Positions 44,597 through 53,652 of a stretch of DNA of 64,000 nt are shown here, one piece after another. The translations under genes were made by a program, and so were the position numbers. This DNA comes from Paracoccaceae bacterium (GTDB lineage Bacteria; Pseudomonadota; Alphaproteobacteria; Rhodobacterales; Rhodobacteraceae), in assembly GCA_022843025.1 (NCBI GenBank), contig JALHOL010000001.1, positions 682,001-746,000 of the forward strand, in the 5' to 3' direction. The notes under the pieces were generated by a model, which had not been told where the DNA came from, did not search any database, and saw nothing but the letters and a program-made list of their open reading frames with translations. Each line of letters opens with the position of its first letter. Positions within the stretch are counted from its first letter, which is position 1.

Positions 44597-45238
44597 TCAG
44601 GAACGGTTCAGAAACTGGCGCAGGGCGGCGAGGTCGTCCTGCATCAGCCCGTGGCCCGCACCGGGGTGGATGCGGGTTTCCACGATGGCCCCAAGCGCGA
44701 TGAAGCTGTTGGCCGTTTCGCGCACGCGTGCCAGCGGGATATGCGGGTCGCGTTCGTGGACCGAGAGCCAGACGCGGCCTTCCCGCTTGCCCGTGTAGTC
44801 AAAGCGTTTGGGTGTGTGCCCATAGAGCGCTTCGGAGGGGGTTCCGGGCGCATCGGCAGTGCCGATGAGGCCGCCGGAAAAGGCCAGAAGGCCGGCAAGG
44901 CCGCTGCCGTTGCGGGCAAAGGCCTCGGCCGCCAGACAGGCGCCCTGGCTGAAGCCCGACAGCCAGATATGGCTGCGCGGTATGCCTTCGGATTGCAGCG
45001 TGGCGATGGCCTGATCCACCTGCGCCAAGGCGCGGGTGACATAGGGTTCCATCTGCGCCGAGGGGGCGAGGAAGCTGGTGGGCCACCAGCTGTTTCCCGG
45101 GGCCTCGGGCGCGATGGCGGCGATCTGGGGCAGGGCGGCGTGATCCATCAGCGACAGGATGTCGGCGGCCGAGCCGCCGCGACCGTGCAAGAGCACGATC
45201 CCGGCGGTGGCCCCGGCTTGTGGGCCGTGGCGCATCAT
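44597..45238 (-). CDS. Alpha/beta hydrolase (phospholipase/carboxylesterase family)
   Basis: A 213-residue serine hydrolase. VLLHGRGGSA (about 15-24) forms the oxyanion hole. LSGFSQGACLA (about 93-103) carries the nucleophile serine, and HPGAGHGLM (about 191) the histidine; the aspartate is likely in HERDPHIP. It matches the esterase D/carboxylesterase family. Its start overlaps the stop of the glyoxalase-fold dioxygenase gene (ATGA, 45235-45238), and in many bacteria these two genes travel together, suggesting a joint pathway for a quinone or aromatic substrate. Confidence 0.88.
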   Translation of the reverse strand: MMRHGPQAGATAGIVLLHGRGGSAADILSLMDHAALPQIAAIAPEAPGNSWWPTSFLAPSAQMEPYVTRALAQVDQAIATLQSEGIPRSHIWLSGFSQGACLAAEAFARNGSGLAGLLAFSGGLIGTADAPGTPSEALYGHTPKRFDYTGKREGRVWLSVHERDPHIPLARVRETANSFIALGAIVETRIHPGAGHGLMQDDLAALRQFLNRS

Positions 45239-46146
45239 GCGGGCACCTTGATCGGCGGAAGAACGGCCTCGATCCGATCGCGCAGGCGTTCGTGCTGGGC
45301 CGGCAGCATCAGCCGCGAGCCCATGGTTTCCAGCGGTTCATCGACAGCAAAGCCCGGCGGATCGGTGGCGATTTCGAACAGCACGCCGCCCGGTTCGCGG
45401 AAGTAGATCGCGTTGAAATACTGCCGGTCGATCACCGGGGTGGTGCGGTGACCGAAGGACAGGAGCGCCTCTTGCCAGTGGTGCTGATCTTCCTGCGTCT
45501 TGGCGCGGAAGGCGATGTGGTGGATCGTGCCGCGCCCGGGGCGGGCGACGGTGGGCACATCGGCGCGCCAGATGTCGATGATGCGGCCGCGTTCGGCCCC
45601 GTCGGCGATCAGGCGCAGGCGTTCGCCACCCGCGCCGCGCTCGGAGCCCGCGACGCGGTAGCCGAACGCCTCGGTCAGCAGGCGGGCGGTGGGTTCGGGA
45701 TCGCGTTCCCAGAGCGTGACGGAATGGAAGCCGTGCCGATCCACCGCGCCGTCGGTTTCGATCAGTTCCACCGGCGCGCCATCGGGATCGCGCAGCGTGA
45801 TGACGCGCTGGCCAAAGCGTTCGGTCCCGGCGGGGATGTGGCGGTCACCCTCGGACAATTCGTCGATCATGGTGTCGAACTCTGCCTTCGGGATGGCATA
45901 GGCAAAGGCTGAGGCCATGCCGGGGCCGGCGCGGCCGGGGCCGGCATCGGCAAAGGGGAAGAAGGTGAGGATCGTGCCGGGGCTGCCGGCGGGATCGCCG
46001 TAATAGAGGTGATAGGTGCCGGGATCGTCAAAGTTGACGGTCTTTTTCACCAGACGCTGATTCAGGCGGCCTGCGTAGAAATCCACATTCTCTTGCGGCG
46101 GGCCGGAAATGGCGGTGACGTGGTGGATGCCGGGGATCGAGGTCAT
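45235..46146 (-). CDS. Glyoxalase-fold ring-cleaving dioxygenase-like protein
   Basis: A 303-residue protein with two VOC halves. GIHHVTAISG at the start supplies an early His; YHLYYGDPAGSPGTILTFFP, FHSVTLWERD, GTIHHIAFRA and GGVLFEIATDPPGF supply the other expected metal-ligand positions (His, Glu). The layout matches the MhqO-type ring-cleaving dioxygenase family. ATG 46146 is chosen; a huge open frame continues upstream across aspS but is a composition artefact. It is translationally coupled to the downstream hydrolase. The substrate is unknown; hydroquinones are plausible. Confidence 0.88.
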   Translation of the reverse strand: MTSIPGIHHVTAISGPPQENVDFYAGRLNQRLVKKTVNFDDPGTYHLYYGDPAGSPGTILTFFPFADAGPGRAGPGMASAFAYAIPKAEFDTMIDELSEGDRHIPAGTERFGQRVITLRDPDGAPVELIETDGAVDRHGFHSVTLWERDPEPTARLLTEAFGYRVAGSERGAGGERLRLIADGAERGRIIDIWRADVPTVARPGRGTIHHIAFRAKTQEDQHHWQEALLSFGHRTTPVIDRQYFNAIYFREPGGVLFEIATDPPGFAVDEPLETMGSRLMLPAQHERLRDRIEAVLPPIKVPA

Positions 46147-46359
46147 GATATGCCCTTTCGGCGATATGTTTCGGTTGGGTCGAATATGGGCCGGGTGCGC
46201 GTTTGCGGAAAGCGGGCAAGGGCGCGCGGGACTTGTGCAGCGATGCACGGGTCGCGGTCCCCGCGCCTGGGGCGTTTTGGCGTTGCGCGGCCTTGACTTC
46301 GCGCGCGCCAACGGGTGTATCGGCGCGATGTCCGATCCAGCCTCGCAAAGGGGAGCATG

Positions 46360-48141
46360 ATGCACGCCTATCGCAGCCATACCTGCGCCGAACTCAACAC
46401 CGCCCATGTGGGGCAGGAGGTCCGCCTTGCGGGCTGGGTGCATCGCGTGCGCGACCATGGCGGGGTGTTGTTCATCGACCTGCGCGATCATTACGGCATC
46501 ACGCAGGTGCTGGCCGACAGTGACAGCCCGGCTTTTGCGGCGGTGGAAAAGGTGCGCGCCGAATGGGTGGTGCGGATTGATGGGCGGGTGAAGGCGCGCG
46601 ATGCGGCGCTGGTGAACGCCAAGATCCCGACCGGCGAGGTTGAGGTCTATGTCACGGGCCTGACGGTGCTGGGCGCGGCGGAAGAATTGCCGATGCCGGT
46701 CTTCGGCGAGGTGGATTATCCGGAAGAAACTCGGCTGACCTATCGCTTCCTCGACCTGCGGCGGGAAAAGCTGCATCGCAACATGATGCTGCGGTCGAAT
46801 GTGGTGCGCCATCTGCGCAATGCGATGTGGGATCAGGGGTTCAACGAGTTTCAGACGCCGATCATCACCGCATCGTCGCCCGAAGGCGCGCGGGATTTTC
46901 TGGTGCCGTCGCGCCTGCATCCGGGCAAGTTCTATGCCCTGCCGCAGGCACCGCAGCAGTTCAAGCAATTGATCATGGTGGCGGGGTTTGACCGTTACTT
47001 CCAGATTGCGCCCTGTTTCCGCGATGAAGACCCGCGTGCGGACCGGTCCCCCACCGACTTTTACCAGTTGGATGTGGAGATGAGTTTCGTCGAGCAGGAG
47101 GATGTGTTCGCCGCCGTGCAGCCCGTGATTCAGGGGCTGTTCGAGACGTTCCGCCCCGACTGCAAGACGGCGAGCGACTGGCCGCGCATTGCCTATCGGG
47201 ATTCGCTGTTGTGGTACGGGTCGGACAAGCCCGACCTGCGCAACCCGATCAAGATGCAGATCGTGACCGAGCATTTCCGGGGGTCGGGTTTCGCGGTCTT
47301 TGCGAAGTTGTTGGAGAATGAAGGCACCGAAGTGCGCGCAATTCCGGCGCCGACCGGGGGAAGCCGCAAGTTCTGTGACCGGATGAACGCCTATGCCCAG
47401 AAGGAAGGGCTGCCGGGGATGGGGTATATCTTCTGGCGCGAGGCGGAAGACGGGTCGGGGATGGAGGCAGCGGGGCCGCTGGCCAAGAATATCGGGCCGG
47501 AGCGGACCGAGGCGATCCGGCAGCAGCTTGGCCTTGGGCTGGGCGATGCGGCGTTCTTCCTTGGCGGCAAGCCGGAGCAGTTTGAGAGCTTTGCGGGCCG
47601 CGCGCGCAACGAGATCGGGCGGGAACTGGGGCTGGCCGAGACGGACACGTTCCGCTTTGCCTGGATCGTCGACTTCCCGATGTATGAGAAGACCGATGAC
47701 GGCAAGATCGACTTTTCCCACAACCCCTTCTCCATGCCGCAGGGCGGTATGGACGCGCTGATGAGCGATCCGCTGGCGGTTTATGCCTATCAGTATGATC
47801 TGGCCTGCAACGGCTATGAGCTGATTTCGGGCGGCATCCGCAACCACAAGCCCGAGATCATGTACAAGGCGTTTGAGCTGGCCGGGTATCCGAATTCCGA
47901 GGTCGATAAGCGGTTTGGCGGCATGGTGAAAGCGTTCAAATACGGCGCGCCGCCGCATGGTGGTTGCGCGATGGGGATTGACCGGGCGGTGATGCTGCTG
48001 GCCGATGAGAGCAACATCCGCGAGGTCATCATGTTCCCGATGAACCAGCGCGCCGAAGACCTGCTGATGGGCGCGCCAAGCGAGCCGATGAACGAGCAGT
48101 TGCGCGAATTGCGCCTGCGCGTGGTGCCGAAGGATCAGTAA
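46360..48141 (+). CDS. aspS: Aspartyl-tRNA synthetase
   Basis: Class II aminoacyl-tRNA synthetase, 593 residues. The N-terminal OB-fold anticodon-binding domain (about 1-105, [20 protein letters not shown]) is followed by the catalytic core with motif 1 (NEFQTPII), motif 2 ([20 protein letters not shown]), the bacterial GAD insertion (about 285-420) and motif 3 ([14 protein letters not shown]). ATG 46360 is preferred over the adjacent ATG 46357 because AAGGGGAG ends 4 bases before it. As in other alphaproteobacteria it may be non-discriminating, charging tRNA-Asn too. Confidence 0.97.
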   Translation: MHAYRSHTCAELNTAHVGQEVRLAGWVHRVRDHGGVLFIDLRDHYGITQVLADSDSPAFAAVEKVRAEWVVRIDGRVKARDAALVNAKIPTGEVEVYVTGLTVLGAAEELPMPVFGEVDYPEETRLTYRFLDLRREKLHRNMMLRSNVVRHLRNAMWDQGFNEFQTPIITASSPEGARDFLVPSRLHPGKFYALPQAPQQFKQLIMVAGFDRYFQIAPCFRDEDPRADRSPTDFYQLDVEMSFVEQEDVFAAVQPVIQGLFETFRPDCKTASDWPRIAYRDSLLWYGSDKPDLRNPIKMQIVTEHFRGSGFAVFAKLLENEGTEVRAIPAPTGGSRKFCDRMNAYAQKEGLPGMGYIFWREAEDGSGMEAAGPLAKNIGPERTEAIRQQLGLGLGDAAFFLGGKPEQFESFAGRARNEIGRELGLAETDTFRFAWIVDFPMYEKTDDGKIDFSHNPFSMPQGGMDALMSDPLAVYAYQYDLACNGYELISGGIRNHKPEIMYKAFELAGYPNSEVDKRFGGMVKAFKYGAPPHGGCAMGIDRAVMLLADESNIREVIMFPMNQRAEDLLMGAPSEPMNEQLRELRLRVVPKDQ

Positions 48142-48158
48142 GGCCGAACGATTAGGGG

Positions 48159-48185
48159 GGGGCGCGGGAGCGCCCCTTTTGTTTT
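48159..48185 (+). terminator. Rho-independent terminator after aspS
   Basis: GGGGCGC (48159-48165) pairs with GCGCCCC (48170-48176) around GGGA, followed by TTTTGTTTT. Confidence 0.9.
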
Positions 48186-48285
48186 GGCGGGTGGCCCCCC
48201 TTGATGATGGGGAAGGTGGTTTTGGACTGCCCCTCGCCAAGGCGGGTTTTCCCTGCCAGTCTGTCGCCTTGTCCCGAGGTGATCC

Positions 48286-48771
48286 ATGACGTCCCATCCG
48301 CCGCTTTACACCGCATCGGTTCCTGTGTTCCGCCATTATCTGGAGCGGATTTCCGTCATGGCAGAGCGGGCCGGACCAGAGGCGATGGGCGCGCGGATTG
48401 CCGATGCCTTTCCCGCCGGGCAGCAGTTCGCCACGGCGGCGGGCTTTGCGCTGCGGGTGGCCTGTCCTTTGGCCGGGCGCGAGGTGCCGGATTTGCCCAA
48501 GGCGCTTGGGCCAAGGCTGGCGGTGGCGCGGGCGATGCTGGGGGCGATGGGGCCTGCCGCGTTTGAGGGGGCTGCGGCGCGGGTGATCCGGCATAAGGCG
48601 GGCGAGGCGTGGCTGGAGCAGGACGGGGCGACGTTCCTGCATCTGTATGGGATGCCGAATTTCCTGTTTCACCTGACCATGGGCTATGCCGCGTTGCGGG
48701 GGGCGGGGGTGGCCTTGGGCAAGGCAGATTTTGACGGGTTCCATGTCTATCCGCCGGGATTTGCGTTCTGA
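48286..48771 (+). CDS. DUF1993 family protein
   Basis: A 161-residue soluble protein. The opening (YTASVPVFRHYLERISVMAE) and the C-terminal FLHLYGMPNFLFHLTMGYAA and ALGKADFDGFHVY match DUF1993, a helical-bundle family of unknown function related in shape to DinB-type proteins. Conserved histidines near the C-terminus suggest a possible metal site. It is followed 58 bases later by a GNAT acetyltransferase gene on the same strand. Confidence 0.85.
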   Translation: MTSHPPLYTASVPVFRHYLERISVMAERAGPEAMGARIADAFPAGQQFATAAGFALRVACPLAGREVPDLPKALGPRLAVARAMLGAMGPAAFEGAAARVIRHKAGEAWLEQDGATFLHLYGMPNFLFHLTMGYAALRGAGVALGKADFDGFHVYPPGFAF

Positions 48772-48829
48772 TCTTGCGGTTTGCCGACAGGGCGGGGCAA
48801 GCTGCGGGCGGAATGTGGCGGAGGCGGGA

Positions 48830-49522
48830 ATGGCGGGTTTGAGCGGATGGCAGGCGGCGGAGCGGCCCGGCGTGGCGCCCCTTGAGGGGCGCTATGCGCG
48901 GCTGGAGCGGCTGGATGCCGATGCCCATGCGGCGGCCCTGTTTTCCGCCTTTGCCGGGCATGATGCGCTGTGGGATTACATGCCCTATGGGCCGTTCCAT
49001 TCCTCCGCCGCCTATCACCGCTGGGCCAAGGAGGCGACAGCGGGAACGGATCCGGTGTTCTGGGCGATCACGGCGGCGGGGGCGGCGCATCCGTCGGGGG
49101 TGGCCTCATATCTGCGGATCACGCCAGAGCATGGGGTGATCGAGGTGGGCAATATCTGCCTGTCCCCCGGCCTGCAGCGCGGGCGGGCGGCGACGGAAGC
49201 GATGTTTTTGATGATGGATTGGGCCTTTTCGCATGGCTATCGGCGCTATGAATGGAAATGCAACGCGCTGAACCTGCCGTCGCGGCGGGCGGCGCAGCGG
49301 TTGGGCTTTTCCTTCGAGGGCGTGTTCCGCCAGCATATGGTGATCAAAGGGGCGAACCGCGATACGGCGTGGTTTGCCATGATCGACAGCGAATGGCCCG
49401 CGCTGCGCGAGGCCTATGCGGCCTGGCTGTCGCCTGCGAATTTCGATGCGGCGGGGCGGCAGCGGGAGCGGCTGTCAGACCTGACCGGGTTGGTGCGGGC
49501 GGCATCGGATCCCGCGCTTTAA
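48830..49522 (+). CDS. GNAT family N-acetyltransferase
   Basis: A 230-residue RimJ/RimL-type acetyltransferase. The GNAT fold spans about 20-185: LEGRYARLERLD, VGNICLSPGLQRGRAATEAM with the acetyl-CoA pyrophosphate-binding loop (about 108-127), then YEWKCNALNLPSRRAAQRLG and FSFEGVFRQHMVIKG. ATG 48830 follows GGAG. The substrate is unknown; an amino-terminus or small amine is typical. Confidence 0.9.
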   Translation: MAGLSGWQAAERPGVAPLEGRYARLERLDADAHAAALFSAFAGHDALWDYMPYGPFHSSAAYHRWAKEATAGTDPVFWAITAAGAAHPSGVASYLRITPEHGVIEVGNICLSPGLQRGRAATEAMFLMMDWAFSHGYRRYEWKCNALNLPSRRAAQRLGFSFEGVFRQHMVIKGANRDTAWFAMIDSEWPALREAYAAWLSPANFDAAGRQRERLSDLTGLVRAASDPAL

Positions 49523-49531
49523 TGGGGCGCT

Positions 49532-49615
49532 TTACCCCGGATAGAGCGTGGCAAGGCGGGCGTTGACGGGATCGCGCAAGGCCTGCGGCGGGGGTGGGGG
49601 TGGCTGGGTTTGCAT
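49532..49615 (-). CDS. Possible 27-residue small protein
   Basis: A short frame reading MQTQPPPPPPQALRDPVNAR then LATLYPG and a TAA stop. AGGAG lies about 6 bases before the ATG at 49615, a good ribosome-binding site. The proline run and the ordered tail are unlike random GC-rich sequence. The rest of the 235-base gap before mce shows nothing. Expression is unproven. Confidence 0.35.
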   Translation of the reverse strand: MQTQPPPPPPQALRDPVNARLATLYPG

Positions 49616-49757
49616 TCAGGTCTCCTGCAGGTTGGCTGCAAGTCTTGGGCCACCGGGTTAAGATGCGGTAAAGGCGGGGCCTGCGACGGCTGCGCCCCTT
49701 GCGCGGGGGGCGGGGCGCACCCATAACGCAGGGCAGGAGCCAGCGAAGGGGTGGGCG

Positions 49758-50162
49758 ATGATCGGACGTTTGAACCATGTGGCCATTGCTGTGCCGGATC
49801 TGGCGGCAGCGGCAGAGCAGTATCGCGGCACCCTGGGCGCAACGGTCGGCGCACCGCAGGATGAGCCGGATCATGGGGTGACGGTGATCTTCATCGAATT
49901 GCCGAATACGAAAATCGAGCTTCTGTATCCGCTGGGCGAGAACTCCCCCATCGCGGGATTTCTGGAAAAGAACCCGGCGGGGGGGATTCACCACATCTGC
50001 TATGAGGTGGAGGATATTCTGGCAGCGCGGGATCGGCTGAAGGCGTCAGGCGCGCGGGTGCTGGGGTCGGGCGAGCCGAAGATCGGCGCGCATGGCAAGC
50101 CCGTGCTGTTCCTGCATCCCAAGGATTTCAACGGCTGTCTGGTCGAACTGGAACAGGTGTAA
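49758..50162 (+). CDS. mce: Methylmalonyl-CoA epimerase
   Basis: Interconverts (R)- and (S)-methylmalonyl-CoA, linking propionyl-CoA to succinyl-CoA; functionally related to prpE in this window. It has 134 residues of the VOC superfamily. LNHVAIAVPDL (His), IELPNTKIELLYPL (Glu), GIHHICYEVED (His) and NGCLVELEQV (Glu) supply the metal and catalytic residues. It is 4 bases ahead of the DUF1467 gene, a common pairing in Rhodobacteraceae. Confidence 0.96.
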   Translation: MIGRLNHVAIAVPDLAAAAEQYRGTLGATVGAPQDEPDHGVTVIFIELPNTKIELLYPLGENSPIAGFLEKNPAGGIHHICYEVEDILAARDRLKASGARVLGSGEPKIGAHGKPVLFLHPKDFNGCLVELEQV

Positions 50163-50166
50163 GGGC

Positions 50167-50436
50167 ATGAGTATCACATCGGCCATCGTGCTTTATGCTG
50201 TGACCTGGTTCATGGTGTTCTTCATCGTGCTGCCCATCCGCTTTGTCAGTCAGGGGGATGCGGGCGAGGTGGTGCCCGGCACGCCCAAGGGCGCGCCTGC
50301 GCGTGATATCGTGGGCAAGAAGGCGCGGATGACCACGTGGATTGCCGCGCTGGTCTGGGTCGTGCTGGCGGGGATCATCCTGTCGGGGATGATCTCGGTC
50401 CGCGATATCGACTGGCGCGGGGTGATGACGGAGTGA
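50167..50436 (+). CDS. DUF1467 family small membrane protein
   Basis: An 89-residue protein with two TM helices (about 5-27 and 57-78) and a short loop rich in Gly and Pro (GDAGEVVPGTPKGAPARD). This is the DUF1467 pattern; function is unknown. Four bases separate it from mce, so the two form an operon. Confidence 0.9.
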   Translation: MSITSAIVLYAVTWFMVFFIVLPIRFVSQGDAGEVVPGTPKGAPARDIVGKKARMTTWIAALVWVVLAGIILSGMISVRDIDWRGVMTE

Positions 50437-50447
50437 CCCGCCGCCTG

Positions 50448-50741
50448 CGGTGATCTGATGGCGCGGCTGCGCCGCAAGCCTTTTGTCTCGCCTGCGCGCT
50501 TGCGCGCTTCTGCTCGGTGCCGGGGGTTCCCCCCGGACCCCGGGGTATTTCTTTCAAGATGAAGTCAGGGGCGGTTGTGGCTTCATCTTGGCGAAAAATA
50601 CCCTCAAGGGGTGAATGGCCGCGCGGGCACCGCGTGGACAGAGGGGACGGAACGTCCCCTGACAGGGGAGCCGGACGCGCGGCACGCGCGGGAGGCGACA
50701 CAAGAGGCGTGCGGCGCAAGCCGCTCTGCCGGATCAGCGGC
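50448..50741. repeat. ~290-bp near-palindromic composite intergenic element (A-B-B'-A')
   Basis: Left arm: CGGTGATCTG with GCGCGGCTGCGCCGCAAGCC and CTTTTGTCTCGCC (about 50448-50493), then GGGGTATTTCTTTCAAGATG (50542-50561). Right arm: CTTCATCTTGGCGAAAAATA (50581-50600), then a diverged reverse copy of the first module (about 50691-50741), whose end overlaps the stop of the EI24 gene. The design is the same as at 58303-58624. Confidence 0.7.
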
Positions 50742-51429
50742 GGTTCACGCGGTGGAACAGGTGGGCGAAGGTGGCCACGCCGAAGACCGGGATGAAAAGG
50801 TTCAGGACCGGAATCGACAGCGGGGCCGCCATCAGCACGCCTGCGCCCCAGAGCCGCGCCTTGTTGGCGCGCCAGAGCGCCCGCGCCTCGACCCGGCCCA
50901 CCCGGCGCTGGGCGACGAGGGTGAAGTATTCCCGCCCGAGAAGATAGCCGTTCAGCCCCCAGAACAGCACGGGGACCAAGGGCCCCGCGAAGGGCCAGAG
51001 GAAGAGCGCGATCAGGTTGGCCCCCAGCGCGATGCCGAAGAAGTTGACCGCGCCGATCAGGCCCTCGGCCAAGGTCTGCGGGCGGGCATCGGGCAGGGTG
51101 GGGTAGTGGCGGTCTTCCACCGCGTCGACCACATCCTCCAGAAAGATGCCCGTGAAGGCCGAGGCGACAGGGACCATCAGAAAGACCGAGGCCAGCAGCA
51201 TCAGGACGATCGAGCCGACGGAGAGAAGCGTGTCGAGGCCGCCCACCGGGCCGAGGAGCGGCAGATCGGTGGTTTCGGGCACCAGCCACTGGATCGCGCC
51301 GATCATCAGCGCATAAAGCCCGACGAGCAGCGCCAGCGTCAGGCCGACGCCCAGCAGGACCACGCGGCGGAAGCGCGGATCGGTCCATTGGCCCAAGGCG
51401 CGGGAGAAGCTGGCGAAGATCATGCCCAT
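50734..51429 (-). CDS. EI24/CysZ-like integral membrane protein
   Basis: A 231-residue protein with about four long hydrophobic segments (about 24-48, 68-95, 128-165 and 205-220). GANLIALFLWPFAGPLVPVL and GYLLGREYFTLVAQRR resemble the EI24 domain of CysZ-type sulfate permeases. Transport of sulfate is possible but not shown by context. Its C-terminus lies at the edge of the palindromic element. Confidence 0.82.
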   Translation of the reverse strand: MGMIFASFSRALGQWTDPRFRRVVLLGVGLTLALLVGLYALMIGAIQWLVPETTDLPLLGPVGGLDTLLSVGSIVLMLLASVFLMVPVASAFTGIFLEDVVDAVEDRHYPTLPDARPQTLAEGLIGAVNFFGIALGANLIALFLWPFAGPLVPVLFWGLNGYLLGREYFTLVAQRRVGRVEARALWRANKARLWGAGVLMAAPLSIPVLNLFIPVFGVATFAHLFHRVNRR

Positions 51430-51447
51430 GGGGATGTCCCTTGTGGT

Positions 51448-52032
51448 TCAGGCCCAGGTGATGGTGCGGGCGGGGTCGGGGCGGGGGCGGTCGGGCATGG
51501 GGCTGCCCGGCGTGCCGATATGGATGATGCCCGCCACCCATTCCGCATCCGTGCAGCCGAAGGCGCGGGTGATGAAGGGGCGGTCATGGCTGACCCAGCC
51601 TGAAAGCCAGTTCGCGCCCCAACCTGCCGCCGTGGCCGCGTTGACGAGGCCAAGGCAAAGCGCGCCTGCCGACAGGGTCTGTTCGATTTCGGGGATCTTG
51701 TCCGAGAGTTTGGGCGCGGCGATCACCACCACGGCGAGGTGGGAGCGGTCGAACTGGCCGCGGCCTTTTTCGATCTTTTCGGGATCTCCGCCGATGTTAC
51801 GCGCCCGCGCCTCGGCCAGATCGGCCCAAAGGGTAAGGGCGGGGCGATAGCCCACCACCAGCCGCCACGGTTCCAGCTTGCCATGATCGGGCACGCGCAG
51901 GGCGGCGTGAAGGATTGGTTCCAGCGCCCTGCGGTCGGGGGCGGGGCCGGTCATCACCTTGGAGGGGTAGGATTGGCGGGTGGCCAGAAATTCAAAGGCG
52001 GCGGTGTTGGCGGGCATCTGGTTTACGGGCAT
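51448..52032 (-). CDS. Nitroreductase family protein
   Basis: A 194-residue FMN-dependent oxidoreductase of the small YdjA/nitroreductase type. RQSYPSKVMTGPAP at the N-terminus, ALRVPDHGKLEPWRLVV (about 42-58) and SAGALCLGLVNAATAAGWGA (about 124-143) are the FMN-binding and dimer segments. ATG 52032 is chosen; ATG 52017 is also possible. The natural substrate is unknown. Confidence 0.9.
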   Translation of the reverse strand: MPVNQMPANTAAFEFLATRQSYPSKVMTGPAPDRRALEPILHAALRVPDHGKLEPWRLVVGYRPALTLWADLAEARARNIGGDPEKIEKGRGQFDRSHLAVVVIAAPKLSDKIPEIEQTLSAGALCLGLVNAATAAGWGANWLSGWVSHDRPFITRAFGCTDAEWVAGIIHIGTPGSPMPDRPRPDPARTITWA

Positions 52033-52090
52033 CTGGGGGCCTTGCTGCCCCGGCGTGGCGCGGGGCGGTGAGGTGGGGTTGTTGGCGGAG

Positions 52091-52173
52091 CGGGCGTTCG
52101 CCCGCATTGCTTTTGTCTCGCCTGCGCGCGGTCGCGCTTGGCTCGGGTTTTTGGGTATTTGAGCCAAGGTGAA
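52091..52173 (+). repeat. Single half-element (module A then module B)
   Basis: CGGGCG-TT-CGCCCG (52091-52104) runs into CGCATTGCTTTTGTCTCGCC (52103-52122), then TTGGGTATTTGAGCCAAGGT (52151-52170) and GAA. It fills the gap between the nitroreductase start and the amidohydrolase stop. Confidence 0.65.
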
Positions 52174-52195
52174 TGGGCAAGGGGCGAGTTGGCGG

Positions 52196-53323
52196 TCAGG
52201 GGCGTGAATACAGGGTTTCCAGATCGTCGATCCATGCGGTGAGGAAGGCGTCGAAGCGGGGGTCGGGTTGGCGGGCGGTGAGCGTGGCGGCGAGGGGGTC
52301 GGGGGCGGTGGCCGTACCAGACCCGGCGCTTTGGGCCAGTTCCTCGATCACGGCGTGGCCGCAGAAGGGGACGTAGACCTCGGAATAGCCGCCTTCATGC
52401 ACGGCGAGGAGGCGGCCGTCGCAGAGGGTGTCGGCGGCTTGCATCGTGAGGCGGGTCATCTGGCGGAAGGTGTCGGCGGTGGCGAGCATCCGGCCCAGCG
52501 GATCGAGAGCGGCGGCGTCAAAGCCGCAGGCGATGAGGATGGCGTCGGGTTTGTGGGCGTGCAGGGCGGGGAGGACGAGGCGTTCGAACGCCTCGATATA
52601 GCCCTTATGCCCGGTGCCGGGGGGGAGGGGGATGTTAAGGTTGGTGCCATGGGCGACGCCTTCGCCGCGGATATCGGCATGGCCGGTGTCGGTGGGATAG
52701 TTGCGGTCCTGATGGAGCGAGATGGTCAGGATATCGGGGTCGTTCAGGAAGATCGCCTCGGTCCCATTGCCGTGGTGGACGTCCCAGTCGATCACGGCGA
52801 AGCGTTTCGCGGGCGTCTCTGCCTGAGCGGCGCGGATGGCGATGGCGATATTGGCCAGCAGGCAGAAGCCATTGGGGCGATCGGGCAGGCAATGGTGGCC
52901 CGGCGGGCGCGAGAGGGCATAGCCGTTGCGGGCCTGTCCGGTGAGGATGTCGATCAACCCGCGTTTGGCGAGGCCTGCCGAGAGGGCAGCGAGTTCATAG
53001 CCGCCCCGTCCGAAGGGGGCGCGGGGGCCAAGTTCGCCGCCATCGGCATCGGACAGCGCCTTGAACTGGTCAAGATAGGTGGCGGGGTGGACGCGGAGCA
53101 GGTCGTCACGGGTGGCGGGGTCGGCGCTGCGGGGGGAGAGGTGGTGGATCAGGCCCGTCACCTCGATCAGGTTTTTCAGGCGGCGTTTGGTTTCGGGCGA
53201 TTCGGGCAGGCCGCCGCCGGGTTGCACCAGCGCGCCGATGGGGCCGCCCACGGGCAGGGTGAGGGCGTAGTTGCCGCCGTGATGCCAGAAGAGCCGTTCG
53301 TCGGTGTAGAAGGCGGTGGTCAT
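52196..53323 (-). CDS. Histone-deacetylase-like amidohydrolase
   Basis: A 375-residue zinc hydrolase of the arginase/deacetylase fold; bacterial members deacetylate polyamines or other acetylated amines. RPPGHHC (about 138-144) supplies the catalytic His pair, IDWDVHHGNGTE (about 178-189) the zinc Asp and His, and GFDAAALDPLG (about 267-277) the other Asp. HEGGYSE near 330 matches the conserved GGY/tyrosine segment. The substrate is not known. Confidence 0.9.
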   Translation of the reverse strand: MTTAFYTDERLFWHHGGNYALTLPVGGPIGALVQPGGGLPESPETKRRLKNLIEVTGLIHHLSPRSADPATRDDLLRVHPATYLDQFKALSDADGGELGPRAPFGRGGYELAALSAGLAKRGLIDILTGQARNGYALSRPPGHHCLPDRPNGFCLLANIAIAIRAAQAETPAKRFAVIDWDVHHGNGTEAIFLNDPDILTISLHQDRNYPTDTGHADIRGEGVAHGTNLNIPLPPGTGHKGYIEAFERLVLPALHAHKPDAILIACGFDAAALDPLGRMLATADTFRQMTRLTMQAADTLCDGRLLAVHEGGYSEVYVPFCGHAVIEELAQSAGSGTATAPDPLAATLTARQPDPRFDAFLTAWIDDLETLYSRP

Positions 53324-53397
53324 TCTGGCCTCGGGTCTGGGGGCGGTTGCGGGCAGGTTAGGCGCGGGGCAGGGTGGAAAGCCAGAGGGGAGATGCG

Positions 53398-53652
53398 ATG
53401 AAGAAGGGTGAGCGGGCCGATCTGGCGGTGCCGGGGGCGGAGTTTGTGGTCAAGGCCGTGCCACGGGCGCGGGTGGCGGCTTGCGCGCTGGAGGGGGAGG
53501 TGTGGCGGATCGCGGTGCATGAGCCGCCCGAGGAGGGCCGCGCCACGGCGGCGGTGGCGGAGGCGCTGGCCCATGCGCTGGGCGTGGCGAAGGGGCGGCT
53601 GGTGCTGGTGCGGGGGGCGGCGTCGCGGGAAAAGCGGTTCCGGCTGGATTAG
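53398..53652 (+). CDS. DUF167 family protein
   Basis: An 84-residue protein matching the small DUF167/YggU-type fold: VVKAVPRARVAACALEGEVW, then a helix (RATAAVAEALAHALGVAKGR) and VLVRGAASREKRFRL. The usual family motif S-R-x-K appears as SREKRF. Function is unknown. It is divergent from the amidohydrolase and ends 4 bases into the 3' end of the convergent small gene. Confidence 0.88.
   Translation: MKKGERADLAVPGAEFVVKAVPRARVAACALEGEVWRIAVHEPPEEGRATAAVAEALAHALGVAKGRLVLVRGAASREKRFRLD

Noticed and set aside
45235-48744. A 1169-residue open frame on the minus strand across aspS
   Set aside because: Only the first-described part (45235-46146) is a real protein; the rest is antisense to aspS, whose motifs are unambiguous, and its composition is low-complexity Arg/His/Pro.
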